A DNA stretch of 64,000 nt. Origin: Fratercula arctica. Its lineage: Eukaryota; Chordata; Aves; Charadriiformes; Alcidae. The DNA is taken from positions 32,120,355 to 32,184,354 of the forward strand of contig CANTUZ010000007.1 of NCBI GenBank assembly GCA_947846985.1, read 5' to 3'. Positions within the stretch are counted from its first letter, which is position 1, and each line of letters starts with the position of its first letter. Below are positions 12,337-62,760 of the stretch, one piece after another. Both the position numbers and the translations under genes were made by a program. The notes under the pieces were generated by a model. That model had not been told where the DNA came from, searched no databases, and saw nothing but the letters and a program-made list of their open reading frames with translations.

Positions 12337-15300
12337 TCATAGGTCTCTGTGTGAATTGGAAATGTATGGATGGGCAGGGAAGCCTGTGTCGCTGTTGCCT
12401 CTTGCCTGAGGAGACTGCTGGCGGCTGGTTGGGTGGGTGGCCCCTCTCTGATTCACCGCACGGTCAATATCTCAGCATGGCCTTAGAGGCTCCCGTGGGC
12501 TCTGCTGCCCTGGCTTTTTCAGTATAGCTCAAATTAACATCCTGACCACGTAAAGAACGATTCCATGTTTTTCTTAAAAATACAGGAGCAGTGAGCAGTT
12601 CCAGCTCAGCAAGGTACGTTTTGTTGGCTGTTTCCGTGGTTCCTCACCATCACCTCCTGACCTCTGCCTTACTGAGCAGCTGCCACCTTTCACTGTGGGG
12701 ATCACTGCCTTTCAGTGGTCAATGCTTGGCTTCCTGTATAAAGGAAATTTCTAAAGACGAGAGAGGAAACTGCCGTGATCTCCCTCTGGCTTTCCAACAA
12801 CAAAAAAATTGTTTAAATATTGGTTAAATTGGTTGAATATTATGACCCCCCAGAGCTGCACACACATCTTTGTGAGCTCTTTTTCAGTGCCCAAAAAGAA
12901 AACTTGTGTACATAGAGGAAGAAGGGGAAGCTCTGAAGCAGGCAGGAGGGGAGGGGATACCCTGGAAGGTGGACAGGGATGGGGACACACGGATCGCCCC
13001 ATCTTGGACTGGCTCTGCAGGTGCAGTGCAGCGCTGGCCAGGAATGAGGGGAAGTGTTCCCAAACTCCCTGCTTCAGGCTTCTACAGCAAAAGCAACACT
13101 TATTTGAATCCTGAGGTCTGGCATGAGCCAAACTTAGGCAATGCAGAGTTTTGCCTTGTTTTGAGGCCAAGACAAGGTGTTAAGAATGGAGATAAAACAA
13201 AGGCTTGGATTCCTGTCCTCCCAGGTTTGCGGCCATCATGATTTGGATTTGACTTTAAATTCTGGATGTAATATTACCCAAGTCCTTGTTTCATTTGTCT
13301 CTTCAGCGTAGGTAGCAGCAGGATTCCACAGAGGAACCGTAAGGGAACAGAACCAAACAGCTTGAAACTACAGGTAATAAAGACAGATTAAACTGATAGA
13401 CAAAATGTCAGTGCAGGACATACTGAAGATAAGCCTGTAAAGTAAGGACAACCCTGGGAGACAGGCAAATGCAGCATAAGGAAGGATGCAAGCACATGAA
13501 CAGGGTAGTGGAAGGGAGAGCAACAGAACAGAAAGCAGTTTATTGGCAGAAAAGATGGAGCACCATGAAGGCGATGAAGGGTGTGATGGAGCATTCACTG
13601 GAAGTGGGGACAGGTTGCAAATGCACCCGATGCCAGGGACGGACATACAAGTCTCAGGGGAGAAAGGAAGACTGACGGGGAATCAGGACCAAACCACAAA
13701 AGCCCCCTTGTTATGGTGTAAGGGAGGGGGCTGACCTTGGTTGACCTAATCAGAAACAGGGTTGGAGAAGTCACCTGAAGACGAGCACGTCATCCAGGAC
13801 CACACCAATTCAGTTTGGCCCGGCTTCAGGAGGAACAGACTTGTCGGTACCAGCCTGGTGCTGGATGTGTGCTGCACGCTGCATTGATGATGCTGCCTGT
13901 AGGTGTATCAGTGGGATGAAATGACGGTTGAGTTTTGGCTCAATAAGGAAAAAATAAAACCCAACCTTTTTTTGTTTGATTGTATCCTCACTATAAGCTA
14001 CATATTGTGGATTTTTTTCATTGAAACATTTCAGTAATGTATTAGATGTGAAAAATAAAATCTGTGCACAAAATAATAATTTGTATTAAAAGCAGTATAA
14101 CAATTATAAGCACAAATTCAAATATGATCCATTAGAAAATCTCCTGCTCAGGAGGTTTTAAAGACTGTTTTTACCCTTATCTAGTAATAACAGTGGGTTA
14201 CATATTATTTTCCACATCCTAAAAATTCTACAATGATGAGTATTTTTTCTAAAAGCATTTCTTAGTTCAAGGAAAGAGATCTTGAACTGATTCAATTCAT
14301 GCCTGAAATAACCTGAGCCACTCCAGATTTCTCTAGCCATGGTCTGACCTGATAACTTGAATTTACATTTTTTTGGTGACTCCTTTGGCTGGTTAGTCAT
14401 TTAAAATATAGCCACAGGCTTATAAAAGTGTATTTCTTATTTGTAGTCAAAGGAGGGATTGTATCCCCAAGGGGGTCTCGCAAGACCCGTCTGGCAGCAG
14501 TGGGGCCGGCATCGTGCCGCGCTGGTGGGAAGCAATGCCAACCGCTTCCAGCTCCGCCCCTGCCTGAAGTGGACCTTGCTCAGATGCTGTTTCTGAGCGA
14601 TTTCCAAATGTGCTGCACCAGGATTACAATAACTCACGTGTACGACTGGAGCTCCCCGAGGAGTCTGAATCTCTCTGGAAATCTGAAGGACGACGCAAAA
14701 AAGGTATTCGCAGCTCTCTGTGAAATGGATGCCAGCTGAAAGATGGACAGTCTGGAGGCAAAACAGCCTGTTCTGGAGCACTCGATGTGCTTAATAATTT
14801 TCAGCAGGCTTGCGAATAAATTAAAACACAAATTGAGAAGCACTGGACTCCTAGGGAGATAAAACAGAAGGAAGATGTTTTTACATAGAGAGTGGGATGA
14901 GGATAAAAACACAGAAGGGCTTGGGGCTGCATTAGGGCTGATCAACCCGCTTGTTGTTTGGGGGGTTAAGGACTCCTGTAAAAGCTCAAACCATGATTTC
15001 CTGGTTTCAAACCATGGCTCAAACCATAATTTCCCTTAAAAACATTTTGTAGGAGGAGGGACTGAGGTTCTTGGGGTGTATGTCAGTAGAAAATAACTCA
15101 GTATGTGTGGAATGTTTCAATAAAGTTGAAACAAAAATGCATTAGCAGCTGTTTTGGCAGGTGCTTTTCAAAATGAACCACCAGCCCTTGCAGATTAATC
15201 ACCCACTTTTGAGGCCGAGCTTTGCTAAAGAGCTGTTTGGTTGTGCTCAGCAGCCATGGTGTTTTCTAGGTGAGCTCCCTGGTTTTTCCAGCTGTGTAGA

Positions 15301-16643
15301 GTATAATGAAATGTAGGTGTCACTTTGAGATGCTGATAGCATTAAAAAAGCACTCCCAGAGTCTCAAAACAGCTTTGGAAGCAGCCAGAACTGCAGGGTT
15401 GAAGTTAAACAAGCAAGCAGACAAACATGGAATGACAATTTTCACTTCCCCTGAGCTTTCTGCCACTATCGGTGGGTTAAGCAGATCTATCAGTGGGACA
15501 CGAGGGCAGTCAGAAGGAAACGCTGAGCACTCAATGCAATGTTTTAGGGAGGAAAAATCTTTTACGAAGAAAATATTTATGTCAACATGTTCTCCTGTAT
15601 AGAAAAATAATAAAACCTCTTTAGCCCTTTGAAATCATATCTAACTTTGTAACAGGACTTGGGCGCTGCAGGAGTCTTGGGCTGGTTCTGTGCTCAAATA
15701 GGCATAAGCTTTGCCCAAAAAAATTGCCACCTGTCAATATTAAATGGGTACATAGGTTTATTTGTAGCTGTTAATGCAGATAGAGTAATCTCTGAGCGAA
15801 AACATCTTCCATCTAGTAAGCTAAATAAGCAATATTAATGGCTGAAAGTGAAATGTCTATAAAAACATAAAATACTTTATAACTGTCTTATAAAAACACA
15901 TTAAGCAATGAGGATTGTCATAACAGAAGAAATACGTTACTTCTGTTGCTGCAAGCTTAATAATTGTGCTTAATCACCCATTGTTTGGTGATTCAGAATT
16001 TAGAAGGGTGTTTCAATTTAAATTTTAAGAGTTCTCAGAGTTCATGTGCTTTAGAAAAGCAGCATTGGAAGGCAGTTGTGGTACCCTAAAATACACAATT
16101 TAGCACTAAATCTGAAGTTGCAGAGCTGTTCACCCAGCCACATGCTGCCTAAAGCCCTCACTGCTGAGCTCAGTGACAATTTTAGCTTTCATTTAACAAG
16201 GCTGACTTCTCTCTTTGAGTTGATTTGAACTTCAGCCCTTTATCATCTGCCTCTGTTTATGTGCATTTATACATGCTTTAAAATTTTCAAATTAATATTT
16301 CAATGTGAATATTTAAAGTCTTTTAATTCTGACTATCTCTTTCAATGGTTCCTGTAATTACAAGGTACGTCATTCATTTTAGATTTAAATATGCTTCCTT
16401 CCCACACAAACCCAGCATTATTTCTTTTTTTCTTTATATTAATGTTAGCATATTTTAAAAGTGAGTCTTATTAATTTTCTTATATTAAGAAATCAGATCC
16501 TCCTCTTTTTAAGAGTCCTGCTCTGGTGCTTTTTGCTGTCCTTCCAAAGATGGTACTAGATTGTGTTGGTTGCAGGAAAATATATCAAGGGCTCCTCCTC
16601 TTCCTTTTATGAGATAAAGGTTGATGCTCAGAATTACACGTTT

Positions 16644-16679
16644 AAAAAAAAAAAAAAAAAACAAAAAAAACCCAAAAAA
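16644..16679. repeat. A-rich tract, 18 A then interrupted A runs
   Basis: Homopolymer of 18 A (16644-16661) followed by A8 and A6 separated by C. No recognisable retrocopy precedes it. Confidence 0.85.
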
Positions 16680-19600
16680 TGCAGTCTTTAGTAAAAGTAT
16701 ACCCAGCTGTAAGATACACTGGTGGTTCTAAACTCTTGGGTATTCTGGATCCATCCGTTTAGAGGTGGGGGAGGATCAGCTGAGCCACATTTGTAGCTCC
16801 AAAGAGGGAAGGCGCAAAGCCAGCCCTAGAGGGTTGGCTCTTACAGGGGAGCAGCACAGAGTCTTAGATGGAGGGGTTTATTAGTGCTAGAAAGTAATTT
16901 CATTACGTATTACCTACACTGCTAGAACAGGAGTGAGTCTGTTTATGAAGTTACGCAAACTTTAAAGAGAAACAGCACTGCCAGGTCATTGCTGTAGAAT
17001 TGCACTTCGATGCAGTCTTTTCCCCTTTCCTGTGAAGACTGTTGGGTGACAGGAGCTCTAGACGTAGCTCCTTTCTGCTGTATTCTTTAATGACTTGTCA
17101 CATCAGCTCTACGGCTCAGTTCTAATCTGCTTAAATTCAGTGAAACACCACTAACTGGTGAAATGTTGTAAGCTTATACCAGGCTGGAGCTGACCTTTTG
17201 TAGGTTCATTAGGGTTTTCAAGATACCCCCTACCAGCATTATTGTTCCTGTTAACAGAAAATTATTTATTGTTTACTCCGTAGTGGTCTGCTGATGTTCT
17301 GGTTTGATGGGTAATAGCCAGTCTTTAAAAGTCTGACCTCATTCTATTAGATGTTTCCTCCGTTGAGTGCTCTCATTTCCCACTGAAGCCAATACACAAC
17401 GTTTACTAAAAAAGGCATTGAGAATCTGCCTCTCAGATGGCATGGACTGTATTTTTTTCTTATCATTAAGAAGTCTGTTCGTCTGTCATTTTTTACTGCT
17501 TTCATCTGTTCTGCCATGGCTACTGATCGATGCCTGTGACAGCTCATCATTAAAAGGAGAAGCAGCTCTTTCAGTGTCAAAGTCAACTTCTTGAAAACTC
17601 CTCATAATCGCTTGTCCTCATAAATTTACAGCAAATGAGAAAATATTACAAAGAACTGGGAACAGTCACAAGTAATGTCCTTTCTTAACTTGGCATTCAG
17701 CTGCCCCATGACCACTGCCTTTTATTAAAGCGGTAGAAGAAACAAGATAATAAAATGAACTGCGAAGCATTTTGTGGCATTTCCCTATATGAAAGATACT
17801 GTTTAAAGATAAATTGGTGGTGTAATTGCTGCTTCAGATTTGTCCTGGGAAAGCACAATGTGACTGGGATAAATAGTTTTGACTTTGCTGGCGGTGCTGT
17901 GTTATCAGATAGCATTGATGGGACTGTGCAGTTAACTCTTACAGAGCAGCAGTTAAATTAGAAAGAGAAGTAATGAGCAGTTTGGAGTTATGGGAGGTAG
18001 AGATTCTGTATTTAATACACGTGCATAACGCCAGCTGAGAGTGAGGTGAGTTAGACACATGCTTCAAAGTCCAACTTGCATCTTTCTTTAGTTTTTTAAA
18101 CAAACCAGTATGTGACTGTAAAGGCTTCTCAGACTGACATCCAGCCTAGTAGAGAGCTTCAAGTAAGTTCTAGTCACTTACTGGCTCATCTGCATATAAT
18201 ACTGTTATTTGTCTAATTGTTTCTATTCTTGTATGTTTGGTATGTAAAAATGCAGTAAAGCCATTATGCAGGAAAAGAAAAGGAAAGTAGTTGAGATGAT
18301 TATTCTGTTATCAGTCATGACTAAGATGAAGAGAGATATACTAGCAAGACATTGTTCCTAAAATAGATATCTTGCAAACAAGAAATGTCAGTCAAATGAG
18401 GTTTAAATTAAATTCCTGATAGCAATTACTTACAGAATGATCATGCTCCCGTTGAAATTATTATGAATATTGTCACCATTTTTAATGGAAAAAGAAGTTG
18501 GGCTTCAGATACTGGTTCTGAAATGTATTTCGTAATGTCCTCAGCTTTTACCATGTACTTACATCCTGCTGAGCCCAAAGTCACCCTTCCGCAAGACAGA
18601 TACTGGGCTGAATTGTGGCTTTAAGCAAGATTCTTGGCACAGGACAGTATGAAAATGAGTTAAACTGAGAAATGGGCACTTTGCAGGAAGTATTGAATGG
18701 CCACAAACAAGTGACCTCACTGGGAGGAGAACTGATGAAGTGAAGAAATGTGATGTGCATTCCAAATAAAGAACTGATGAGTCAAGTTGTGCCCCAATTG
18801 GAACAGAAGCAAAGTCAAGACGGCTTGAAAATAACCTTGATAACAGTGGAGAAGAAATAGCAATCAGTTCAAGTTATGTTGACCCCCAGAAGCTACAGGA
18901 ATAGCAGTGGGTTGGGAAGGTACGCCAGTTTCTCTTCCTCCAGGAGTGGGGATTCTTTAAGTACTGCTGCTACAGCAATTATCTGAAGACCTAAACTAAT
19001 ATTACTGAAGTGGTATTCAGCGACCTACTCTCTGTTCCCAGTAATGTATCTATTACTCATGCAGTCAAGTTCTTTTGTTCCACAATGAGGAGAAAACAAT
19101 TTCTAAATATATTATTTTAAATCAGTGTCTTTATACTGCAAGAGACAAACAGCTGCTGATGATTTTTTTCTGACAGATACTAAGTCCCTATTTCATCTTC
19201 CAGGTTGAGACATTTTTCTAAGCATGGCTCAGTAGGAAGTTAATTATGATCTTCCAAAATGGGAAGAATTTTCACCTGGGATGATTAGGATATTGGATTG
19301 AGGCATGATATGTGGGCTCCTAGCTAAAGTTAGGATCTGGCAACATCTTTGGCTCTGTATTATTTCAGAAGTAACACCCTCTGCTGTCACAAAAACTTCC
19401 CTGAAGATTGAGATCATGATGATTTTGGATGCAATCAATTCCTTAAGTATTCATCATTGTTGATGCATTTGCATATTGGAACATCACAATGGTTTATTCT
19501 GTGCTCTGAAGCAAAATTCACTGTGAATTCAAGTTGAATTTTTCAGGCTTGGCTTCAGCTTCAAGGCTTAAACAGGTTTGAAGATAAATAACGAAGCCAG

Positions 19601-22035
19601 TTTTGGAAAATATAAAAGTATGTGAGATTTGGTTAAAAAGGATCAATTGTTTGTGGTAGATTTGCCATCTGTTGGTGTATGCACACTGCTGCAGTGACTT
19701 ATTTCTCTATTTAATTACTTTTTCTGACCTGCATTTGGCTCAGCTAACCTTAGGAGTTTATATGAGAACTATAATTGCTTAAGTTTTCTTCTGTAGTGTT
19801 TGGAAAGAACTGAATTACCAAGGAAATTGTTGTTGATGAGTATTTAGGATGAGGTGTGATAAAGCTGGGTCTTTCGGTTTTTCACCATCAGTCATCACGC
19901 AGAGGCTGGAGCACATCTGTGGTTCTCAGCTGGTCTTCTCTAAGCACAGACTCCAAAACTGTATGAGAAGCCCGAGTACCGGTCTCCGCAGTGTTGCTCC
20001 CATCTGTTCCTTACTCCATCACTGCTGGTGTATCCAGTCCTGGCAGCAGGCCTGTAATTCACTTTGAGTCCCTTGTCATTTCCCAGAGGATTTATATAGC
20101 TAATGACTGCTCATTATTTTCCTTTCTCTTTGTAATTTGTGCATGTTATTGGTAGTTATTTTATATTTACTTCCAAATCGCTAGTGAAAATATGGACAGA
20201 GAAACCAGAATTTCCCCACCCTTCATTTATGAGTGACTAAACAGCCCAGGGATCTTCACCCTGGGAAACAGAGCAGAGCATGGTATGACGGTGGAGGTGG
20301 GGTATATACCGTGCATAAAATCACAAATGATTTGGAGACGGTAATTAATCACTTTCCTTTCCAATGTAAGGCTAGGGACTATCAGATGAAACTAATCAGT
20401 AGGCTCAGAGTTAGATACTTTTGATGTGAGGAATAGTTGTGGCACTTGTGAATTGTTACGCTTGTTGAAAATTTAGACATTCAAAGGAGGCTTAGGCAAA
20501 CTGAAGGAAGTAATCTCCATCAAGACTATTCCGTGCAAGATACTGCCCCTGGCTCATGGAACCTGAATTGCTGGAGGCTGAAAAACAAATTCTGGATAAG
20601 TATTCTTAGCTACTGCATATCCTGTTTGTATTTTTTGTCTGACACCTGGCCATTTTTTAAATATCAGTATATGCAGATGGAATACGGACTCATGTTTCTA
20701 TTTCATATTCAGACTAAGGTAGTATTGACTAAAGAGTTTGTCATGGTACTCGTCCATCATTTAATCCAAATACATACAGATCAGTTCCTCCTCTGGACAA
20801 ATGCTGGTGTAGACACAGGCATACAACTATACGTTTTCAAAGCATCAGGGCAGTTCTTTCTCCTTCTCGTATGAGAACGAGTCATGCTAACAGAAGCCTG
20901 CTTTGTACCCACGTAAATTCATCCACACAATAGGAAAGAGTTGTGCTGTTCTGACTGTGCAAGTGTTGTTAAATCGTATTGTACAAAAGATTAAAGTGAA
21001 ATGATGATGAACTTGAATAAACTTGCCCTGAGAAATTAACTGTATTCCCCCAAAACGCCCTTCACAATCAACACTGGAGTTCACAGTCTGCCTTGAATTG
21101 AATCTACAAAACCTAAATTTGTACTTTTTCCCTTTCAGGGGCTTTACCATCATAGCAAAAATAGAATAAAAACGTTGGTCTCGCCTTTGGCAGTTTCCTC
21201 AAACTTTGCTTTTTGTATAGTTTCCTTCCTGGGCTCTTGCTGAACCAGATACTTACTACTCACATATTCCTATATTCACACTGTTTTTTCTGCTTTGCTT
21301 TCCAGGGTGGAGCTGCACTGTACTTGCCATGGTTAGCATGGTTTGGATTCCAGTATCATTAACTGAGGGGAGGAGGGGAACAAAAGACATTGGCCTGATG
21401 ATAATATTCTTGTATTTCCTTTCTTGAAAAACGTTCTGGGTGAATGAACACAAAGTTTGTAGGTTTATCCTGAAATAATCTTGTTAAGGGATAAAGTTGA
21501 TACAAATTGACAGAAAACTCAAGAGGGAATGCAGTTCTGTAACACGCCTTTCTCAGAAATGTCTCACTAGGAACAATATGCAGGAAATTTGCTGGGATTT
21601 TTTTTACCTCGTAAATAATCTGTTGCTCCTATTTTCAAGCGTATGACTGATACTTCCAGGGAAATTGAATGAGCAAACTAAGCAAGGATGTTGTGAGTTG
21701 GCTGCAGCCCTAAGGTCTATAGAAGGGCCAACTGAGTGGCTGGAATTCATGTTACTGACACTGAACAAGCTGAATTTTGGCTGCAGATCCTATTTGTTGT
21801 TATTATTATAATACCTTTCCTATTAGGCTCGGTCAGCAACTTTGCCATGTCATAAAATTAATTTTAAAGTGAATAAATATTTAGAAACTGGTTACTTTGA
21901 AACCTGCATCTAGTAAAAGCACTGACAGGAAAAAGTGGTTATAATGTCATGCTGATCATACAACGACCTGCTGAGGAACATAATGGGCAGAACCTGCAGA
22001 ACAAATTAAGGTACTGGAATGTAAAAAATATTCAG

Positions 22036-22107
22036 CTGAAAACTGCACACCAAATGAGATCTGATATCCTCACCTGAAAACTGCACACCAAATGAGATCT
22101 GATATCC
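22036..22107. repeat. Direct repeat, 34 bp twice with a 4-bp spacer
   Basis: Copies 22036-22069 and 22074-22107 are identical (CTGAAAACTGCACACC to GATATCC), offset by 38 bp. Intergenic; a recent local duplication. Confidence 0.9.
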
Positions 22108-24325
22108 ATACAGTCATGGACACGGGCTAGATTAGATGCTCTAGGAAAAAAATACAAAAAATATCCAAATATAGTATTTAAATATTAATTTGAAACCCAA
22201 GACATAAAGCCTTGGTCTTCCTAAATTAATGACTTGCTATTATATTTTTGATGTTTCATTTTTCTGTGTTTCTATTTTTCTGTTTTCCAAACACCATTTG
22301 GGGGGATATCTTGGTAAGTTTTAAATTTCAGTGACTTATTGTTGCCTTCTTGTTGAATACCTTTTGCTTCTTTGGTTGTGAGACCTAGGGTAAAAGAAAT
22401 TCTGAATTTACTTTTTCTTACTTGGTCATTATTATATCTACATATATCATAATTTCCCTTTTATAGTCTTTGACATGAATAACAATCCTAACTTCTTTGA
22501 TTATTGCTTTTCTCCAAACTTCTCAAATATTATAGTGTTAAGACTTTGGGGCTGCAGAACACTTGTTTGCAATCTCTTATTGTTTGAGGCAATAAGAAAA
22601 GTCAGATGCAGGGAAAGAGCATCTGCAACACCAGTTTTAGACACAAGTTCTTGCTGAGCACTCAAGCGCATTCAAAAAGTCACTTCTCACTTGATTTCCT
22701 TCATATTTAAATTAAGATCTGCCTCCTGGCACTACTCAAGTACGTACCTATTTAATCTCACAGAAAAGATTTGTCCATTTGGCTTCTTGTGGATGCACAG
22801 ATGAAGAGAGGCACAGGTGCAGGTAGCTGTGTGTGAACCAAAGGCCCATGAAGCTGTGGCTTTTCCCTTTGTCTCCTGTCACTTAATTGCTCTAAAAGCT
22901 CCATGTTCGCACAATGCTACTATAGCAAAAATAATGTCTACAAGTGACCTAGCCTAAACAGTCCTATATTTAAAATGTAAATTGTCTCTCGATATTAAGT
23001 ACTGGTAACCTTGGTGCTACATTTTCTTGCGTGCTTTTTATTTTCCAAAGGATGAACATTCCTGGTACACATTCCTGGTACACAGTCCCCCTTTCAGTCC
23101 AAAACATTTGTCTTCCATGGTTGAGTTACAGACCTTTAAAAATAGGTTTGCAATGGAAATGCTGACGTGCCAGCTGGCTGTTGCTGCAATGACAGGTTCA
23201 CAATAGGCAACACTCCTCAGCAGGCTCAGCGACAGGAACCAGCAACGGTTACCTTTGTCAAACAGGTTGCTCTAATTTAATCAAGGACTACAGGAGCACA
23301 GCATCTTACACTATATACTTCTTTGTACGATGATTGACTTCAGAGTCAAAAAAAATCCAAGAGCATTCTGGACTATGGAGTGTCCCAGCTTGTTTCCTCA
23401 GCTGTGTTAATTTCATCAACATTATTTAGGGTTTGAGACTTCCTTTGCTAGCTTTATCTAAAGGGCAGGGCTTAGTAATAAGTCATGCAGAGTGCTTAAA
23501 TAAAAACTCAGTGTCATTGAAGCAGTTTTCTATCCTTAAAAATAAATATTTTTGGTAGTGTCATCTAGTGTTTTCCAGCTCCTAAGCTCAAACGGTGATG
23601 GAGAAACAAGACTTTTTCATCCACGTTTTTTTTTTCTACCGCCTCAGGTTTGGAAATACTGTTGTGTTTCTCTCTGAACACACTCTGGATGCAAAGGCGG
23701 CCATGGCAAAGGGGCCGCTCCGCTCTCCCGCAGCCCAGCACAGCTTATGGGCGCCTCGCGTCCCACAGAGCCCGGGAGGAACCAGCCTGTGGGTTTCCCA
23801 CTTTCCAGCCGCCCGTACTTCCTCTCCTGGCACCTCTCAATGTTGAAAAACAAAACTAAACTTGGTGTTTTTTCCCCGCCTCTGGCACTTCATGGGGTAG
23901 GAAACCCAATCTCTCAGGCGTCGCCTTGCCGCGCCGGGGCCGCTCCCCGGCTGGGCCCGCCAGCGTTCCTGAGGGGAATTCACCGCACCCAAGACAAGGG
24001 TCGGCCACGTCCCTGCGCGCCGAGGGGTCTCAGCCGTGGGCACTTCACCGCCCTCACATGATCGCTCCTTTCCCCCTTTTGTTCTGATTCGAACGGCCCC
24101 CCAAGGCCCTCCCTCAGTCTCCCGTCAGGTGCCGCGGCTCTTCAGGCGGGAGGGCAGCGCGACGGGTCCGCGCCACCAGCCGGTGTCCCCCCCGTCCCTT
24201 CCCGTCCCGCGCTGTCCCGTCCCCTCAGCGAGGCGCCGCGCGCCCCCGACGAACGTTAACATCGCCGCAGCGTCACGGCGCGTCACCGCGCCCCCGCCCC
24301 ATGCAGGGGATTCTCCGGCCCGCCC

Positions 24326-24333
24326 TGACGTCA
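24326..24333. promoter_or_regulatory. Full consensus cAMP response element TGACGTCA
   Basis: Perfect palindromic CRE 239 bp upstream of the start codon, inside the CpG island. CREB/ATF factors bind this sequence. Use in vivo is inferred, not shown. Confidence 0.6.
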
Positions 24334-24365
24334 TCCCCACGCCGCGCGGGCCCCGCCCCCGCCGG

Positions 24366-24376
24366 CCGCCATGTTG
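24366..24376 (+). promoter_or_regulatory. YY1-type element CCGCCATGTTG
   Basis: Matches the YY1 core (CCGCCATNTTG) common near start sites of CpG-island genes, so transcription may begin close by. Its ATG at 24371 would open uORF 1 if the transcript starts upstream. Confidence 0.5.
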
Positions 24377-24439
24377 GGGGGTGTGCGCGGGGGAGCGCAG
24401 AGTCGAGCCGCTCCCGCCGGCCGGCAGCAGCAGCCGTAA
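24371..24439 (+). promoter_or_regulatory. uORF 1 in RPS6KA6 leader (22 codons plus stop)
   Basis: ATG preceded by GCCGCC, so G at -3 (strong context), ending at TAA 24437-24439. It lies wholly upstream of the main start. Relevant only if the transcription start is 5' of 24371. Confidence 0.4.
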
Positions 24440-24463
24440 CCCCAGCGCCGCCGCCGCCGCTCG

Positions 24464-24508
24464 ATGGGCGGGAGGAGAGAGCCCGCCGTGGCCGCCCGTC
24501 GGCTCTGA
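24464..24508 (+). promoter_or_regulatory. uORF 2 in RPS6KA6 leader (14 codons plus stop)
   Basis: ATGGGCGGGAGG... ending at TGA 24506-24508. It has G at +4 and lies upstream of the main ATG. Confidence 0.4.
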
Positions 24509-24564
24509 AGCCGGGGAATGCGTAGCGGCTGCCCGGCGTGGAGGAGGAGGAGGAGAGCCGGGAC

Positions 24565-61654
<37,090 letters not shown>

Positions 61655-61992
61655 ATCCACTGGGACACCTTAGCAAACTGAAGCAAGGGGAAAATCCAAT
61701 AAGTGGCTCTATTTTGCCTGACCTGTGATCAAAAGGCATCTATGGTTTCCTGCTACACTACTTGAATTCTGTAAAAGTCCTTTTTTTAAAAAGAAAAAAA
61801 AAAATCCACAGGTTCATACTGTGTTGTTTTACAGACCGTATCTGTTAAGTTAATTTAAACATCAGGTACACCATAATGAATTTCTCTACACTGTCCTTTA
61901 AGAGATCTGTTGCAAATATTATTTCACATTCTGTATAGTTTTGCTGGGTTCATTTAAAAAATGGTTTAGGGGACCGTTGCCAATGACCAAGT

Positions 61993-62000
61993 TGTACATA
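61993..62000 (+). promoter_or_regulatory. Pumilio response element TGTACATA in 3' UTR
   Basis: Exact match to UGUANAUA; the only one seen in the 3' UTR. Suggests post-transcriptional control; not proven. Confidence 0.4.
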
Positions 62001-62615
62001 AAGTGTCAGTGTAAGTTTTCTTTTTTTCACACCTTTAGACCCTGTTGTGAAGGACAAGTTCTTAATTTTGTAATCGGGCACTTAATTCCTTTAACTTGTT
62101 CATTACTATTATGAAAAGCTGACTAATGTATTGTGCCAGTGTTAAATGCATTAGTGTTAATTTGGAAGGTCTGTGTTTGCATGGTGCCAGTAACTGATAA
62201 GTTTATGTGAAAATACAGACAAAAGGGATGTGTAAGATTCCGCACTTTACCCATAAACTTGATTTGATCACTTTTCACCCAAAAGAAATGCTGAGTAACA
62301 AATGGCCTCTTACAGGGAAATGAGCATTTCTAGTTGTTACCACAAGTGGTATTGTGTCCCGCACTGAGCTGGAGAAAGTAAGTATGTGTATAAACTGTCA
62401 AAATTAAGGATCTAAATAACATTGGTACCACTTTAAGACAACATTATGCAATCCAGGAGTTTTTGTTATTTATATTGTCTATCCATTTGTACAATGACTG
62501 TGTTACTGTTTCCTCGGCAGTCATTTCCACTGAAAATACCCAATATTAAGTTTATTTGGCATGTGAGACAAACTGACACTTTATTATAACAAACTTGGCA
62601 CATGGAGTTAATTTT

Positions 62616-62624
62616 TTATTTATT
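62616..62624 (+). promoter_or_regulatory. AU-rich element TTATTTATT in 3' UTR
   Basis: Matches the UUAUUUA(U/A)(U/A) nonamer bound by mRNA-destabilising proteins. It lies just upstream of the proximal AATAAA. Confidence 0.4.
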
Positions 62625-62732
62625 TGATTTTTATAGAACGTTGCTTCTATCTGAATCTCTTGCCGCATGTACAAATATTACAGAACATAAATGCAAAATT
62701 CTATTTGCCTAACTGTAGGGGTAGCTTGGGAA

Positions 62733-62738
62733 AATAAA
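62733..62738 (+). terminator. RPS6KA6: Poly(A) signal AATAAA, proximal
   Basis: First canonical hexamer after the stop codon, about 1.08 kb downstream, followed by a GTGTG element. Confidence 0.6.
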
Positions 62739-62760
62739 TAAGCCTTGCAGTGTGCCCAGA

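Larger units (their letters stand above)
7739..23689. other. Intergenic DNA upstream of RPS6KA6
   Basis: Mixed composition: about 8.5-14.8 kb is noticeably more GC-rich than the rest. Nothing I can name as coding, RNA or transposon. Contains the CTCF-like site (7765), purine tract (10620), palindrome (12313), A tract (16644) and 34-bp duplication (22036). Confidence 0.5.
61655..62760 (+). other. RPS6KA6: RPS6KA6 3' UTR (proximal form)
   Basis: AT-rich sequence after the stop with no further coding exon. The end is set by the first AATAAA (62733) and GT-rich sequence just after it. It contains a Pumilio-type TGTACATA at 61993-62000 and an AU-rich nonamer TTATTTATT at 62616-62624. A longer form could use the next AATAAA at 63824. 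Confidence 0.7.

Noticed and set aside
14428..14739. 103-codon frame resembling an internal exon (TTTGTAG acceptor, AAAAAG/GTATTC donor)
   Set aside because: Peptide unrecognised and no partner exons in phase nearby; insufficient support.
24538..24564. GTG-initiated N-terminal extension of RSK4 (EEEEESRD)
   Set aside because: No in-frame ATG upstream, and the human protein starts at the equivalent of 24565.
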